Source of the DNA: Pseudoglutamicibacter albus
GTDB lineage: Bacteria; Actinomycetota; Actinomycetes; Actinomycetales; Micrococcaceae
Direction of reading: 5' to 3'
Assembly (NCBI RefSeq): GCF_031458175.1
Contig: NZ_JAVDXX010000001.1
Location: 186,001-250,000 of the forward strand
DNA: 64,000 nt
In this document: positions 26,323-36,933 of the stretch, piece after piece
Numbering within the stretch: the first letter of the stretch is position 1
Layout: each line of letters starts with the position of its first letter
Notes under the pieces: model-generated
Told to the model about the DNA's origin: nothing
What the model saw: the letters and a program-made list of their open reading frames with translations, nothing else
Database searches by the model: none
Translations under genes and position numbers: made by a program

Positions 26323-29300
26323 TTACTTGCCTGGGATCACCTGTGCGCGAGAACCCTTCTGCTTGTCGTTGCCACCCTTGAGGTTGCCGGTGCGGTTGTT
26401 CAGGTGCAGAACCAGGAGATCCTTGGCTGCGTCATTGACCAGAACTGGTGCGGCCGAGCCCTGAACCGAGGTGACGAGCAGGCCGTCGGTGCGGTTAGCG
26501 ATAGCTGGCTTGGTTGCATCGAACTCGATCCAGTCGGTCTCATCAACCGCGGCGAGGCGGCCGTCCTCGTCAACGTTGTAACGGGACCACGAGCTGACCT
26601 TGTAACGCAGCTTTGAGGCCTCGTCCTTGGTGAGTCCAAGTTCCTTGAGGGCTACCGGGAATACTGCAACGTTCGAATCGAAGGTTGCTGGGTCCTGGTT
26701 ACCAACGAGGTCATTGACTGGACGCAGGTCGATGTCCTTACCGGTGTCCGAGTGGACGGTAGCTACGAGGTCCAGATCGAGCGTGTTGATTCGAGTGTTG
26801 AACATCTCGTAGTCAGCCTTGCCGTCACCGTCGATGTCGAGCTCGATGTTGAACTCGGTTGCGGTGGACATGCGTGCCCAGTTGCCCCACGTGGAGATAC
26901 CGATACCCAAGACCGCGTCATCCAAACCGGTGACTGGTGCGGTCGTGGTTGCACCTACGTACTGCAGGTCCATTTCGCGGCCGCCTGGAACCTTGTCGAG
27001 CTCCTTGCCCTGTCGGTCAGAGGTTGCACCGAGTTCGAGGAGCGCTGCCTTCGAGATGAAGGCCTCGTTGCGGGAGCCGGAGTCGGCGTCTGCGCCGCGG
27101 AAGCGGACGGTGCCGCGGTCGCCGCGTACCTTGGCCAGCTGAGCGGTAGCGTTACCGGCTGGCTTAGGTGCCGAGGTGACAGGGACGCGCAGGGTTGGCT
27201 GGGTCGAGGAGGTGAACTCGACGCGGCCGGTGGTGTCTGCAACGTATGCACGTGGCAGGTCCATCTGCATCGCGTCCATGGTTGGGTCCATGGTGCGGGT
27301 CATCGCGTTCTTATCGAAGGACACGGTGACCTTGACGTGTGCGACGCCCTTGGAAGGAACCGAGACGCGGTCCTTATCGAGGGAAACCTTGACACCCTTC
27401 TGCTGGGTTGCGCCCTTGTAGGCGACGTTGTAGGTCTGCGCACGGGTGGTCAGGTTGCGCACCTCGATCGTCTTGGTGACGGAATCGGTGTCCTTCACAA
27501 CCTCAACTACACCGAAGTTCGCGGAGACGAGGTCCTTGCGGTCCTTGTCGTAAGCGATGACCGGGGTCTTCAACGCAGCATCAGCCATGACACGGCCGGA
27601 ACCAACACGGTTAGGGCTGTAGATGTTCTTGCCCTTCTTGATGTCGGCTGCCGCGGTGTTCATCACGATGTTCTTGATCTCGGTTGGGCTGTAGTTGCCG
27701 TTAGCCGCGACCAGCGCAGCAACACCTGCGGTGTATGGGGTAGCCATCGAGGTACCGGTCATGGTCAGAGCGCCGTTACCCATCGCGACACCTGCGGAAG
27801 GAATCGAGGTACCTGGTGCTGCAATGTCTGGCTTCACAACGGAATCCGAGCCGTGCAGACCACGCGAAGAGGACGCAGCCAGGGTGTCGAGAGCGTTCGT
27901 GTTGATCGACATCGAAGACGTCTTATCAGGATCAACGGTGACCTCGAGCTCGCCCTTCTTAGCGGCATCGAGCAGAGCCTCGGAGCCGGACTTAGTCAGC
28001 TGAACGCCTGGGATCTTCGAGTTACCGGCGATACCGGCGGAGAAGACTTCGTTAGGGGCGTCCAAGACAATGCCTTTAGCTCCTGCGGCGGTTGCGTTGT
28101 CGAAGCGGGCCTTGGAGCCGCATTCGAAGGTCTCACCAGTTGGGTCATCCGACCAGTGCAACCATACCCACTTGCCCTTCAGTGAATCATCGCCGGTGAG
28201 CGCGGAGCAACCGGTGGTCTTAGGGCCGGCCTTAGGGACGACAACCTGACCGGACTCTGGCTTCTCCCATGGGTAGGAGCCGGAGAGCTGGCCTGGGTAG
28301 TCCTTAGCGAGGTTCTTAGGCTTGGTCACAGTGATCGCGTCAGCCGCGGCCTGAGAACCCACCGAGTTAGCGACGGTGAGAGCGGATGCGGCAACGCCTG
28401 GCGCGCCACCGATGTCGGTGATGTCGCCGGAGTTACCGGAAGCGATGACGGTCAGGATGCCTTGATCGGTGAGCGCGTTGACCATGTCTGCTTCAGGGTC
28501 ATCGGCCGGGCTGTTGGTCGAGCCCAGCGACATGTTGACGATCTGTGCACGGTCAGAGAAGTCGCCGTCGCCGTTCGGGTCGAGCACGCGGTCGAGTGCC
28601 TCGCCGACAACGTTGGTCGAGCCTTCGCAACCGAACACACGCAGGCCAACGATGCCGGCTTCCGGAGCGGCGCCCGGGCCGATGCGCATAGCGTTGACGA
28701 GGTCATCGTTGAGGGACTGGTAGTCGCCGCGGAAGGTCTTGCCGTCCTTATCGACGCCGTAGCCGGCAGCGGTTCCCGCTACGTGGGTTCCGTGGCCGCC
28801 GATTTCGCAGTCAAGCGGGTTGGAGTCTGGCTGAGGCCAGGAGAAGAAAGAAGCCGCGTTATAGTCATCGCCAACGAGGTCCCAGCCGCCCTTGTACTTC
28901 TTAGGGTCGTAGAGGCCGGACTTCGCGGATGGCATGTCGTTGGAAGCCTTAGCTTCCTTGTAGGCTTCCTTGGTGCCTGGGCCACCGAAAGCTGCGTGGG
29001 TGTAGTCCACGCCGGAGTCGATGACAGCGATCGTGACACCCTTACCGGTCTGGTGCTGTGCCGCCCAAGCCTGGACTGCGCCGGTGTCGATGACGGTGCC
29101 CTTGTTTTCACGGGTCTTCGGGATGATCGCGGAGATCTTCACGACGTCGTCACGCTTTGCGAGATCACGCAGACGGCTCGCTTCACCCTGGAGGGCTACA
29201 CCTGGCAGAGCGTTCGTGGTCTTGTAGAGGACCTTGGACTGGGACTGCTGTGCAGCCGAATCAGCCTTGGACTGGATTTCCTTGCGGACCTGGCGGACCT

Positions 29301-29646
29301 TAGCAACGTTCTTGACAGGGCGCTTCTTGCCGGTACGAACCTGGACTGGCTGGGAGAGTTCGTAAGCACCCTTGCCAGTGAACTGAACGTAGACGGAAGC
29401 CTGACCTTCCATGTCGGCCAGTGAGCCCTGGATCTTCAGCTTGGCCAGCTTGTCTAGGTCAAGGTCAGAAGGCTTGAGCTTATTCTTATCTACCTTGTCC
29501 TTGCTCTGGCTGAGCGAGTCTGATTTGGCTGCTGGGTTCATAAATGACGATGCGTTAGCGGCTGGGATTGACCCCATAGTTAACGCAGCACCCACAGCCA
29601 GCGCGGCGGCACCGCGTGCAACGCGGCGCGTTTTGCTGTTTTTCAA
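26323..29646 (-). CDS. Large secreted subtilisin-like serine protease (S8) with PA domain
   Basis: An 1107-residue extracellular protease. A basic signal peptide with hydrophobic core ends near ANASS (about residue 33) and is followed by an inhibitor-like prodomain. The catalytic triad is visible: Asp210 in AVIDSGVDYTH, His285 in GGHGTHVAGT and Ser633 in MTGTSMATP. A protease-associated insertion occupies about residues 465-575. Beyond the catalytic domain lie Fn3-like beta modules of the C5a-peptidase type, with no LPXTG anchor. A GlxR-like box lies 72 bases upstream. It probably releases peptides for nutrition, but could act on host proteins. Confidence 0.9.
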   Translation of the reverse strand: MKNSKTRRVARGAAALAVGAALTMGSIPAANASSFMNPAAKSDSLSQSKDKVDKNKLKPSDLDLDKLAKLKIQGSLADMEGQASVYVQFTGKGAYELSQPVQVRTGKKRPVKNVAKVRQVRKEIQSKADSAAQQSQSKVLYKTTNALPGVALQGEASRLRDLAKRDDVVKISAIIPKTRENKGTVIDTGAVQAWAAQHQTGKGVTIAVIDSGVDYTHAAFGGPGTKEAYKEAKASNDMPSAKSGLYDPKKYKGGWDLVGDDYNAASFFSWPQPDSNPLDCEIGGHGTHVAGTAAGYGVDKDGKTFRGDYQSLNDDLVNAMRIGPGAAPEAGIVGLRVFGCEGSTNVVGEALDRVLDPNGDGDFSDRAQIVNMSLGSTNSPADDPEADMVNALTDQGILTVIASGNSGDITDIGGAPGVAASALTVANSVGSQAAADAITVTKPKNLAKDYPGQLSGSYPWEKPESGQVVVPKAGPKTTGCSALTGDDSLKGKWVWLHWSDDPTGETFECGSKARFDNATAAGAKGIVLDAPNEVFSAGIAGNSKIPGVQLTKSGSEALLDAAKKGELEVTVDPDKTSSMSINTNALDTLAASSSRGLHGSDSVVKPDIAAPGTSIPSAGVAMGNGALTMTGTSMATPYTAGVAALVAANGNYSPTEIKNIVMNTAAADIKKGKNIYSPNRVGSGRVMADAALKTPVIAYDKDRKDLVSANFGVVEVVKDTDSVTKTIEVRNLTTRAQTYNVAYKGATQQKGVKVSLDKDRVSVPSKGVAHVKVTVSFDKNAMTRTMDPTMDAMQMDLPRAYVADTTGRVEFTSSTQPTLRVPVTSAPKPAGNATAQLAKVRGDRGTVRFRGADADSGSRNEAFISKAALLELGATSDRQGKELDKVPGGREMDLQYVGATTTAPVTGLDDAVLGIGISTWGNWARMSTATEFNIELDIDGDGKADYEMFNTRINTLDLDLVATVHSDTGKDIDLRPVNDLVGNQDPATFDSNVAVFPVALKELGLTKDEASKLRYKVSSWSRYNVDEDGRLAAVDETDWIEFDATKPAIANRTDGLLVTSVQGSAAPVLVNDAAKDLLVLHLNNRTGNLKGGNDKQKGSRAQVIPGK

Positions 29647-29717
29647 GAGAGCTCCTCAAGAGTGCTTTGAGTATTGTGAATAGATTTGTGTTGATGGGAA
29701 CAAGGCTGTGAACATCA

Positions 29718-29733
29718 TGTGCGTAATGTCACA
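29718..29733. promoter_or_regulatory. GlxR/CRP-like box upstream of subtilase
   Basis: TGTGCGTAATGTCACA matches TGTGA-N6-TCACA with one mismatch. It sits 72 bases upstream of the protease start, in a 325-base intergenic region whose only other clear element is the hairpin at 29851-29904. Confidence 0.5.
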
Positions 29734-29850
29734 TCAACACTGATGAGATTTCTCTAAACCGCGAGTAATGTCAAGGCGAATTTATGATTCTATGCAAAGG
29801 CTATGAAAAGGCTGTGGTGTAGCCAAGATAGTTTACGTGTCACTTTTATC

Positions 29851-29904
29851 AAAAACCCCGACTTTCCAGGTTTTTGCCTGTGAAGCCTGAGAAAGCCGGG
29901 GTTT
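29851..29904 (-). terminator. Terminator downstream of the pyridoxal kinase gene
   Basis: AAACCCCGACTTTC pairs with GAAAGCCGGGGTTT with one mismatch. A smaller CAGG/CCTG hairpin lies inside. On the minus strand the stem is followed by TTTTTGATA, a proper U-tract, so it terminates transcription from the kinase gene at 29972-30790. Confidence 0.75.
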
Positions 29905-29971
29905 ATTCGTATACGAAATGTTGCAAGAACTTTTTGCTCACAAACAGCTCCCGCACAGCCTCGTATTAGAG

Positions 29972-30790
29972 TCAGCGCAGCCCGCCCTGCCACAAGGCAT
30001 CGAACGGAAGCTGCGAAGACACCCGCTGGTGGATGCCGCGGGTCACGAAGTCCTTGGCCTCGCGTGCCGCGTCAAGTGGGGAGCGGCCCCGAGCCAGCAG
30101 TGCGGCGACGGCGGCAGCCAATGAGCAACCGGCCCCGGAGACTGCGTGATCGCCGACCTTAGGGGTCGCGAGAACCTCGAATTCGCCTCCGTTATAGAAC
30201 ACATCCACAGCGTCCGGGCCGTCCATACGGACCCCACCCTTGGCGAGTACCGCGGCACCAGACTTTTCATGGATGACCTGCGCGGCTTTCTTGAGGCCCT
30301 CGATATCCGTGACCTCAAAACCGGCCAGGGTTGAAGCCTCGAACAGGTTAGGGGTCACGAACGTAGCCTTCGGAAGGAGCTTGGCAATCAAAGCCTGGTC
30401 AGTATCCAAAGCCGCGCCCGGCTCCTGGCCCTTGCAGATCAGCACCGGGTCCAAGACGACGTTGTCCCACTCCTGGCGCTCGAGCGCGCCCGCGACGGTC
30501 TCGATGGTCTGCGGGGTGCCCATCATGCCGAGCTTCACGGTACGTAGCTTGCCCTCATACGAGGTCTGCGAGGCCTCAAGCTGGTCGGCAATCACCTGCG
30601 GATCGATCGGTACGAAACGGTGGTTCCAATCATCCTTCGGGTCGAAAGAGACGATGCACGTGAGCCCTGCGATACCGAAAACACCGAGCTCCTGGAACGT
30701 CTTCAGGTCAGCCTGGGCGCCCGCACCGCCGGTGGCCTCAGAACCTGCGATGGTCAATACGATGGGAGGATTCTCAAAACTCATAGTCAT
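29972..30790 (-). CDS. pdxK: Dual-cysteine pyridoxal/HMP kinase (ThiD/PdxK family)
   Basis: A 272-residue ribokinase-fold kinase that should phosphorylate pyridoxal or hydroxymethylpyrimidine. The N-terminus has TIAGSEATGGAGAQADLKTF, typical of ThiD-like enzymes. The usual catalytic Asp of GAGD is replaced by Cys222 in GAGCS, and a lid cysteine, Cys119, occurs in LDPVLICKGQ. These are the two cysteines of the CC-PLK pyridoxal kinases of Staphylococcus and Bacillus, at nearly the same spacing. I chose the ATG at 30790; a TTG at 30844 also fits. No thiamine genes are adjacent, which favours the B6 role. Confidence 0.85.
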   Translation of the reverse strand: MTMSFENPPIVLTIAGSEATGGAGAQADLKTFQELGVFGIAGLTCIVSFDPKDDWNHRFVPIDPQVIADQLEASQTSYEGKLRTVKLGMMGTPQTIETVAGALERQEWDNVVLDPVLICKGQEPGAALDTDQALIAKLLPKATFVTPNLFEASTLAGFEVTDIEGLKKAAQVIHEKSGAAVLAKGGVRMDGPDAVDVFYNGGEFEVLATPKVGDHAVSGAGCSLAAAVAALLARGRSPLDAAREAKDFVTRGIHQRVSSQLPFDALWQGGLR

Positions 30791-30928
30791 ATCGTAAAAC
30801 CACGCACAGTCACGATCCGGCAAACCAGTCACTGGTCGTGCCAAAATAGGTCGGGAACTTTCATGTTTCGTAGCAACCCGGTGGTGGCAGGACCGGGCCG
30901 CGCAACACCATTCCGTTGAAGGAGAGCT

Positions 30929-31717
30929 ATGCCTACCCGGCCCGAAACCAACCCTGCCAATGAAACCAACCCGGCTAGTGACACCAACGCTGCCCAGGAC
31001 GCCGTCTTCGCCAGCCCCGTAACGGAGGCGACCCGTGAGCGGCGGGCGGTTTTCGCATCGACCGGTTCACGTTTCTATCCCACCATTTTGGCCCTCATGG
31101 GCCTCGTGTTCGTGCTCAGCAACATTGGCGCGAGCAAGGGCGTTGAACTGTTCGGGTTGGTGACCGACGGCGGATTCTTCCTCTTCCCGCTGGCCTACAT
31201 TCTGGGGGACGTGGTCTCCGAGGTCTATGGGTGGAAAGCCTCGCGCCGGGCCATCATCACAACCTTCATCTTCGGTGCGCTCGCGGTGCTGACGTTCCAG
31301 GCGATCATCGCGCTGCCTGCCGCGAGCTTCTATGAGGGCCAGGAAGCGCTCGCAGCGACCTTGGGGCCGGTATGGCAGATCGTGCTCGCCTCCCTTCTAG
31401 GTTTCATGGCGGGCCAGCTTTCGAACGCGCTCATCATCGTGTGGCTCAAGCGCCGCCACGGCGAGCGCGGTCTGTTGTTGCGCATCCTGGGTTCTTCGGG
31501 TGTTGGTGAGGCGCTGGATACGCTGATTTTCTGCTCGATTGCCGCCCCGGTGATCGGGATCGATTCGTTCGGGGTGTTCCTGCAGTACTTTGTGATTGGT
31601 TTCTGCTGGAAGCTCGGTGTGGAGGTCGTGTTCTCGCCGGTGACGGTTGTGGTGATCAAGCTGGTGAAGCGGTATGAGCCGAGCTACCCGAAGAATAACG
31701 ACGTCACGGCCGCCTAG
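30929..31717 (+). CDS. Queuosine-precursor transporter (YhhQ/VUT family)
   Basis: A 262-residue membrane protein with about six spans. Diagnostic segments are LSNIGASKGVELFG and PLAYILGDVVSEVYGWKASR, followed by VGEALDTLIFCSIA. YhhQ proteins import preQ0, preQ1 or queuine. A strong GAAGGAGAG site precedes the ATG. The tRNA-guanine transglycosylase gene tgt is the convergent neighbour, so the pair would form a salvage route for the queuosine base. A hydrophilic Asn/Thr/Pro-rich head of about 45 residues is unusual. Confidence 0.9.
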   Translation: MPTRPETNPANETNPASDTNAAQDAVFASPVTEATRERRAVFASTGSRFYPTILALMGLVFVLSNIGASKGVELFGLVTDGGFFLFPLAYILGDVVSEVYGWKASRRAIITTFIFGALAVLTFQAIIALPAASFYEGQEALAATLGPVWQIVLASLLGFMAGQLSNALIIVWLKRRHGERGLLLRILGSSGVGEALDTLIFCSIAAPVIGIDSFGVFLQYFVIGFCWKLGVEVVFSPVTVVVIKLVKRYEPSYPKNNDVTAA

Positions 31718-31730
31718 CCCTCTGCCGCTG

Positions 31731-31762
31731 AGTTAGCTGGGCTGTTGAGTTAGCTGGGCGGC

Positions 31763-31765
<3 letters not shown>
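31731..31765 (-). repeat. Stop-containing repeat after tgt
   Basis: On the minus strand, the tgt stop TAA (31763-31765) is followed by CCCAGCTAACTCAACAGCCCAGCTAACTC, placing TAA codons at 31750-31752 and 31733-31735. Steps are 13 and 17 bases. Units share CCAGCTAACTCA. Confidence 0.6.
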
Positions 31766-34165
<2,400 letters not shown>

Positions 34166-34169
<4 letters not shown>

Positions 34170-34708
34170 CGTCCCCACCCCACGTAGGCGAGCGCTTGGT
34201 GGATGATCTGCCCACGGCCTCCGGTGAATTCGGCTTGAACGCTTTCTGAGAGGGCCTCTTCTGGGGTCAGCCAGGACAGTTCGAGCGCGTCTTGGCGTGG
34301 GTTGCACTCGCCTTGCACCGGAATCACGTAGGTGAGTGCGACGGCGTGCTGCCGTTCGTCGGTGAGCCCGGTTTCGGAGGGGGACGGGAAGTATTCCGCA
34401 ACCGAGAACGGGGTGAGCGAGGCTGGCAACGACGGCATCGCAAGCGGGCCGAGGTCCTTTTCGAGGTTGCGCATCAAGGCCGCGCGGATCGTCTCGCGGT
34501 ACATGACACGGCCGGAGACGAAGGTCCGCTCGAACTGGCCTTCATCCGTGGTCGTGTAGAGCAGGCCGACCTCGGAAACGTATCCCATCGGGTCCACACG
34601 CACGGGGATCGCTTGCACGTAGACGATCGGTAGCCGGCGTCGGGCCTCGTACAGGTCCTCTTCTGATAGCCAGCCTGGGTTTGGGTCCGGGGTCCGTACA
34701 GCGCTCAT
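34166..34708 (-). CDS. NUDIX-like protein (DUF4916)
   Basis: A 180-residue protein opening with PDPNPGWLSEEDLYEARRRL, characteristic of the actinobacterial DUF4916 NUDIX-like family. A beta-rich core with RTFVSGRVMYRETIRAALMR follows. The canonical NUDIX box GX5EX7REUXEEXGU is not clearly preserved, so hydrolase activity is uncertain. It is the first gene of a three-gene coupled set ending with tgt, which suggests a nucleotide or tRNA-base link. Confidence 0.82.
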
Positions 34709-34806
34709 AGTCTTTGTCTACCTCACTGTGTGTCTGGTTGCCAGCCTCGCCCGGGGCATTGTCGCTTTGTTCTCAAACAGCGTGAGAGCGTAGCCGTGCG
34801 TTTTCG

Positions 34807-35910
34807 CTAGCGCATCCCGAGCCAGTAAGCCTCCGATGCGGGGCTATTTTCAACGCGCACGCGCAACGAACGTGCGGCCACGGCCGCCCAGTGCGGGTTG
34901 CGCAGGGCCTCACGCCCGATGCTGGTGGCGTCGGCTTGGCCGCTGGCGACGATCGTTTCGGCTTGGGCGGGTTCGGTGATGAGCCCTACCGTGCTAACCA
35001 CGGCCTGTTCGGCCGGTAACGCTTGGCGTAGCACAGCTGCTAACTGAACCTGGTAGCCGGCCCCGACCGGGATGACTTTAGGGTCCGGATGGATCCCGCC
35101 GGATGAGATGTCAAACCACGTCACACCGGCGTCCTCCAGCAGCCGGCGGGCGAGTTCGAGCGTGTCCTGTAGCGTCACGCCGCCTTCGACCCAGTCGGTT
35201 GCGGACAAGCGGATCCCCAGAGGCTTGTGCGCAGGCCACACGTCACGCACCGCGGATGCGACCTCGAGTGCGAACCGTGCCCGGTCGCGGCCGTATTCAT
35301 CCTCACGTTGATTGGTCAGCGGCGAGAAGAACTCGTGGATCAGGTAGCCGTGCGCCCCGTGGATCTGCACCGCGTCATAGCCGGCTTGATCCGCGCGGCG
35401 TGCTGCTTCACGGAACGCGGCGATAACCTCTTGGATGTCCTCAGCGGTCATCTCGCGAGGGGTGAACAGGCCGGGCTGGATCGGTTCAGAACCGGGCGCG
35501 ATGACCTCCCATGCGCGGTCCTCACCCAGGGTCCCGCGGGGCTCGTCACGCAAGTTGGGGTAGGTTGCGGCTTTACCGCCCGCGTGCCCCAGCTGAACCG
35601 CTGCGGCCGCGCCTTGAGCGCGCATGAACTCCGCCATCGTGCGGTGGCCTTCGATCTGTTCATCCGACCACAGCCCGAGGTCCTGATCAGAGATCCGTCC
35701 GCGTGCCTCGACCGCCGTGGATTCGACCGTGACGAGGCCGAAACCGCCGGTCGCGAACGCGCCGTAATGCACCAGGTGCCACGGCTGCGGAACCCCGGTG
35801 CGAGGCGCGTAGTACTGGCACATCGGTGAGACAAACGCGCGGTTGCGTAGAGTGAGCCCCGCACCGTGCGGGGCGGGGATGGTCAGCTCGGTGAACAGTG
35901 TGGATGCCAC
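34807..35910 (-). CDS. NADH:flavin oxidoreductase, Old Yellow Enzyme family (YqjM-like)
   Basis: A 367-residue FMN-dependent ene-reductase with a TIM barrel. Visible signatures are SPMCQYYA with the YqjM-type cysteine near residue 26, QLGHAGGKA, the paired histidines in QIHGAHGYLIHEFFSPLTNQR, and the C-terminal ADATSIGREALRNP. It reduces activated alkenes and may detoxify electrophiles. The GTG at 35910 is chosen because AAGGAG precedes it; an upstream-extended frame would add 44 low-quality residues. Confidence 0.88.
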   Translation of the reverse strand: MASTLFTELTIPAPHGAGLTLRNRAFVSPMCQYYAPRTGVPQPWHLVHYGAFATGGFGLVTVESTAVEARGRISDQDLGLWSDEQIEGHRTMAEFMRAQGAAAAVQLGHAGGKAATYPNLRDEPRGTLGEDRAWEVIAPGSEPIQPGLFTPREMTAEDIQEVIAAFREAARRADQAGYDAVQIHGAHGYLIHEFFSPLTNQREDEYGRDRARFALEVASAVRDVWPAHKPLGIRLSATDWVEGGVTLQDTLELARRLLEDAGVTWFDISSGGIHPDPKVIPVGAGYQVQLAAVLRQALPAEQAVVSTVGLITEPAQAETIVASGQADATSIGREALRNPHWAAVAARSLRVRVENSPASEAYWLGMR

Positions 35911-36065
35911 GGCACTCCTTCGACAACTGATGAACGGTTGGCAGGGGCAAGGCTGGTACAGGCTCGGGGTTGGTACAGACCCCGGCGGGCGTAAGGGTTT
36001 CAGCGGGTGTGAGGGGTCCAGCATGGTACAGGCCTGGCGCATGTAGACCTCGCGGGTGCGTAGGC

Positions 36066-36809
36066 CTAGCGTGGGAGGTAGATCTTCGCGAAGTTCGCCA
36101 GGATACGGTGCGCTGCGGTCACGTCCGCGTTGCGTGCCAGGTGAGCGATCGCATCGAAATCTTCCGGATCGAAATAGCCGTTTTCACGGTAGGCCTCGAT
36201 GCGGCCGATGAGTCCGTCCGGGTCCAGTTCGGGGTGGAACTGGGTCGCATAAATGTTGTTCTTGAGCTTATACATCTGGACCGGTGCGGGGTCCGATGTG
36301 GCAAGCAACACCGCCTCGGCCGGCAGCTTGGTCGTGGACTCCTTGTGGCCTACGAACGCATCGAAATGCGGGTCAACGCCAGAAAGTACGGGGTCAGCGA
36401 TACCTTCCGGAGTGAGGCTGATGTGGGAGATGCCCGCAGGTTCTGAATACGTGCGGTCAACCACCGCGCCGGAGGCCAACCCGAGCACACCCACCCCGTA
36501 ACACAAACCAAGGAACGGGAGGTCTTTCTCGATCACGACCCCCAGCACTCGCGCGAGTTCTTCCTCAACACGGATCTGGGTTTCGCTTCGATCAACATCG
36601 GTTGAGGTGAATGGGCTCCCGCCAAGAACCAGAGCCGAATAGCGTTGATGCCACGTGTTCTCAAAACCGGCCGGTAGCGGCGCGGCTTCAAGCCGGAACC
36701 GTTCAACATCGCCCGCTTCAAGTCCGGACAGCCGCACGAACGCCTCGTATTCGGCGTCCGCCAAGGCGTCTTCCGGGCGGGTCTGCAACAGCAGGAATGG
36801 TGCGCTCAT
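36066..36809 (-). CDS. Class I glutamine amidotransferase-like protein
   Basis: A 247-residue class I amidotransferase domain protein. The nucleophile elbow is FLGLCYGVGVLG, with the catalytic Cys, and the His/Glu pair is in QFHPELD near the C-terminus. It stands alone without a synthase domain, like the GMP-synthase-related or gamma-glutamyl-GABA hydrolase groups. PuuD-type hydrolysis would fit a polyamine-rich genome, but the sequence looks closer to generic GuaA-like amidotransferases. The acceptor is unknown. Confidence 0.82.
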   Translation of the reverse strand: MSAPFLLLQTRPEDALADAEYEAFVRLSGLEAGDVERFRLEAAPLPAGFENTWHQRYSALVLGGSPFTSTDVDRSETQIRVEEELARVLGVVIEKDLPFLGLCYGVGVLGLASGAVVDRTYSEPAGISHISLTPEGIADPVLSGVDPHFDAFVGHKESTTKLPAEAVLLATSDPAPVQMYKLKNNIYATQFHPELDPDGLIGRIEAYRENGYFDPEDFDAIAHLARNADVTAAHRILANFAKIYLPR

Positions 36810-36870
36810 CAGCCCATCCTTTCACGTATGAGATCAAGCAGGCGCGGCGCCGACGCGAAGCCGTGCCAGG

Positions 36871-36933
36871 CTAGCGAGTGAGCCAGGCTAGCCGGCGGCC
36901 AGGCTCGATACTGCGACGCAGGTTCGCGCGTTA
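36871..36933 (-). repeat. Stop-containing 17-bp repeat after the proline-rich membrane protein
   Basis: On the minus strand, CTAGCCTGGCTCACTCG is followed 17 bases later by CTAGCCTGGCACGGCTT, with TAG codons at 36888-36890 and 36871-36873. The gene stop TAA is at 36931-36933. Confidence 0.55.

Noticed and set aside
26752-28185. 477-codon plus-strand frame inside the subtilase gene
   Set aside because: The minus-strand protease has signal peptide, triad and accessory domains. The plus-strand translation has no motif or ribosome site.
29972-30790. Plain ThiD (hydroxymethylpyrimidine kinase) assignment
   Set aside because: The two diagnostic cysteines favour the pyridoxal-kinase subgroup, and no thiamine genes are adjacent. 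A bifunctional role is still possible.
30845-30928. Possible preQ1 riboswitch before the YhhQ gene
   Set aside because: I could not fit a preQ1 aptamer to the 84-base leader; only GC-rich pairing and a ribosome site are visible.
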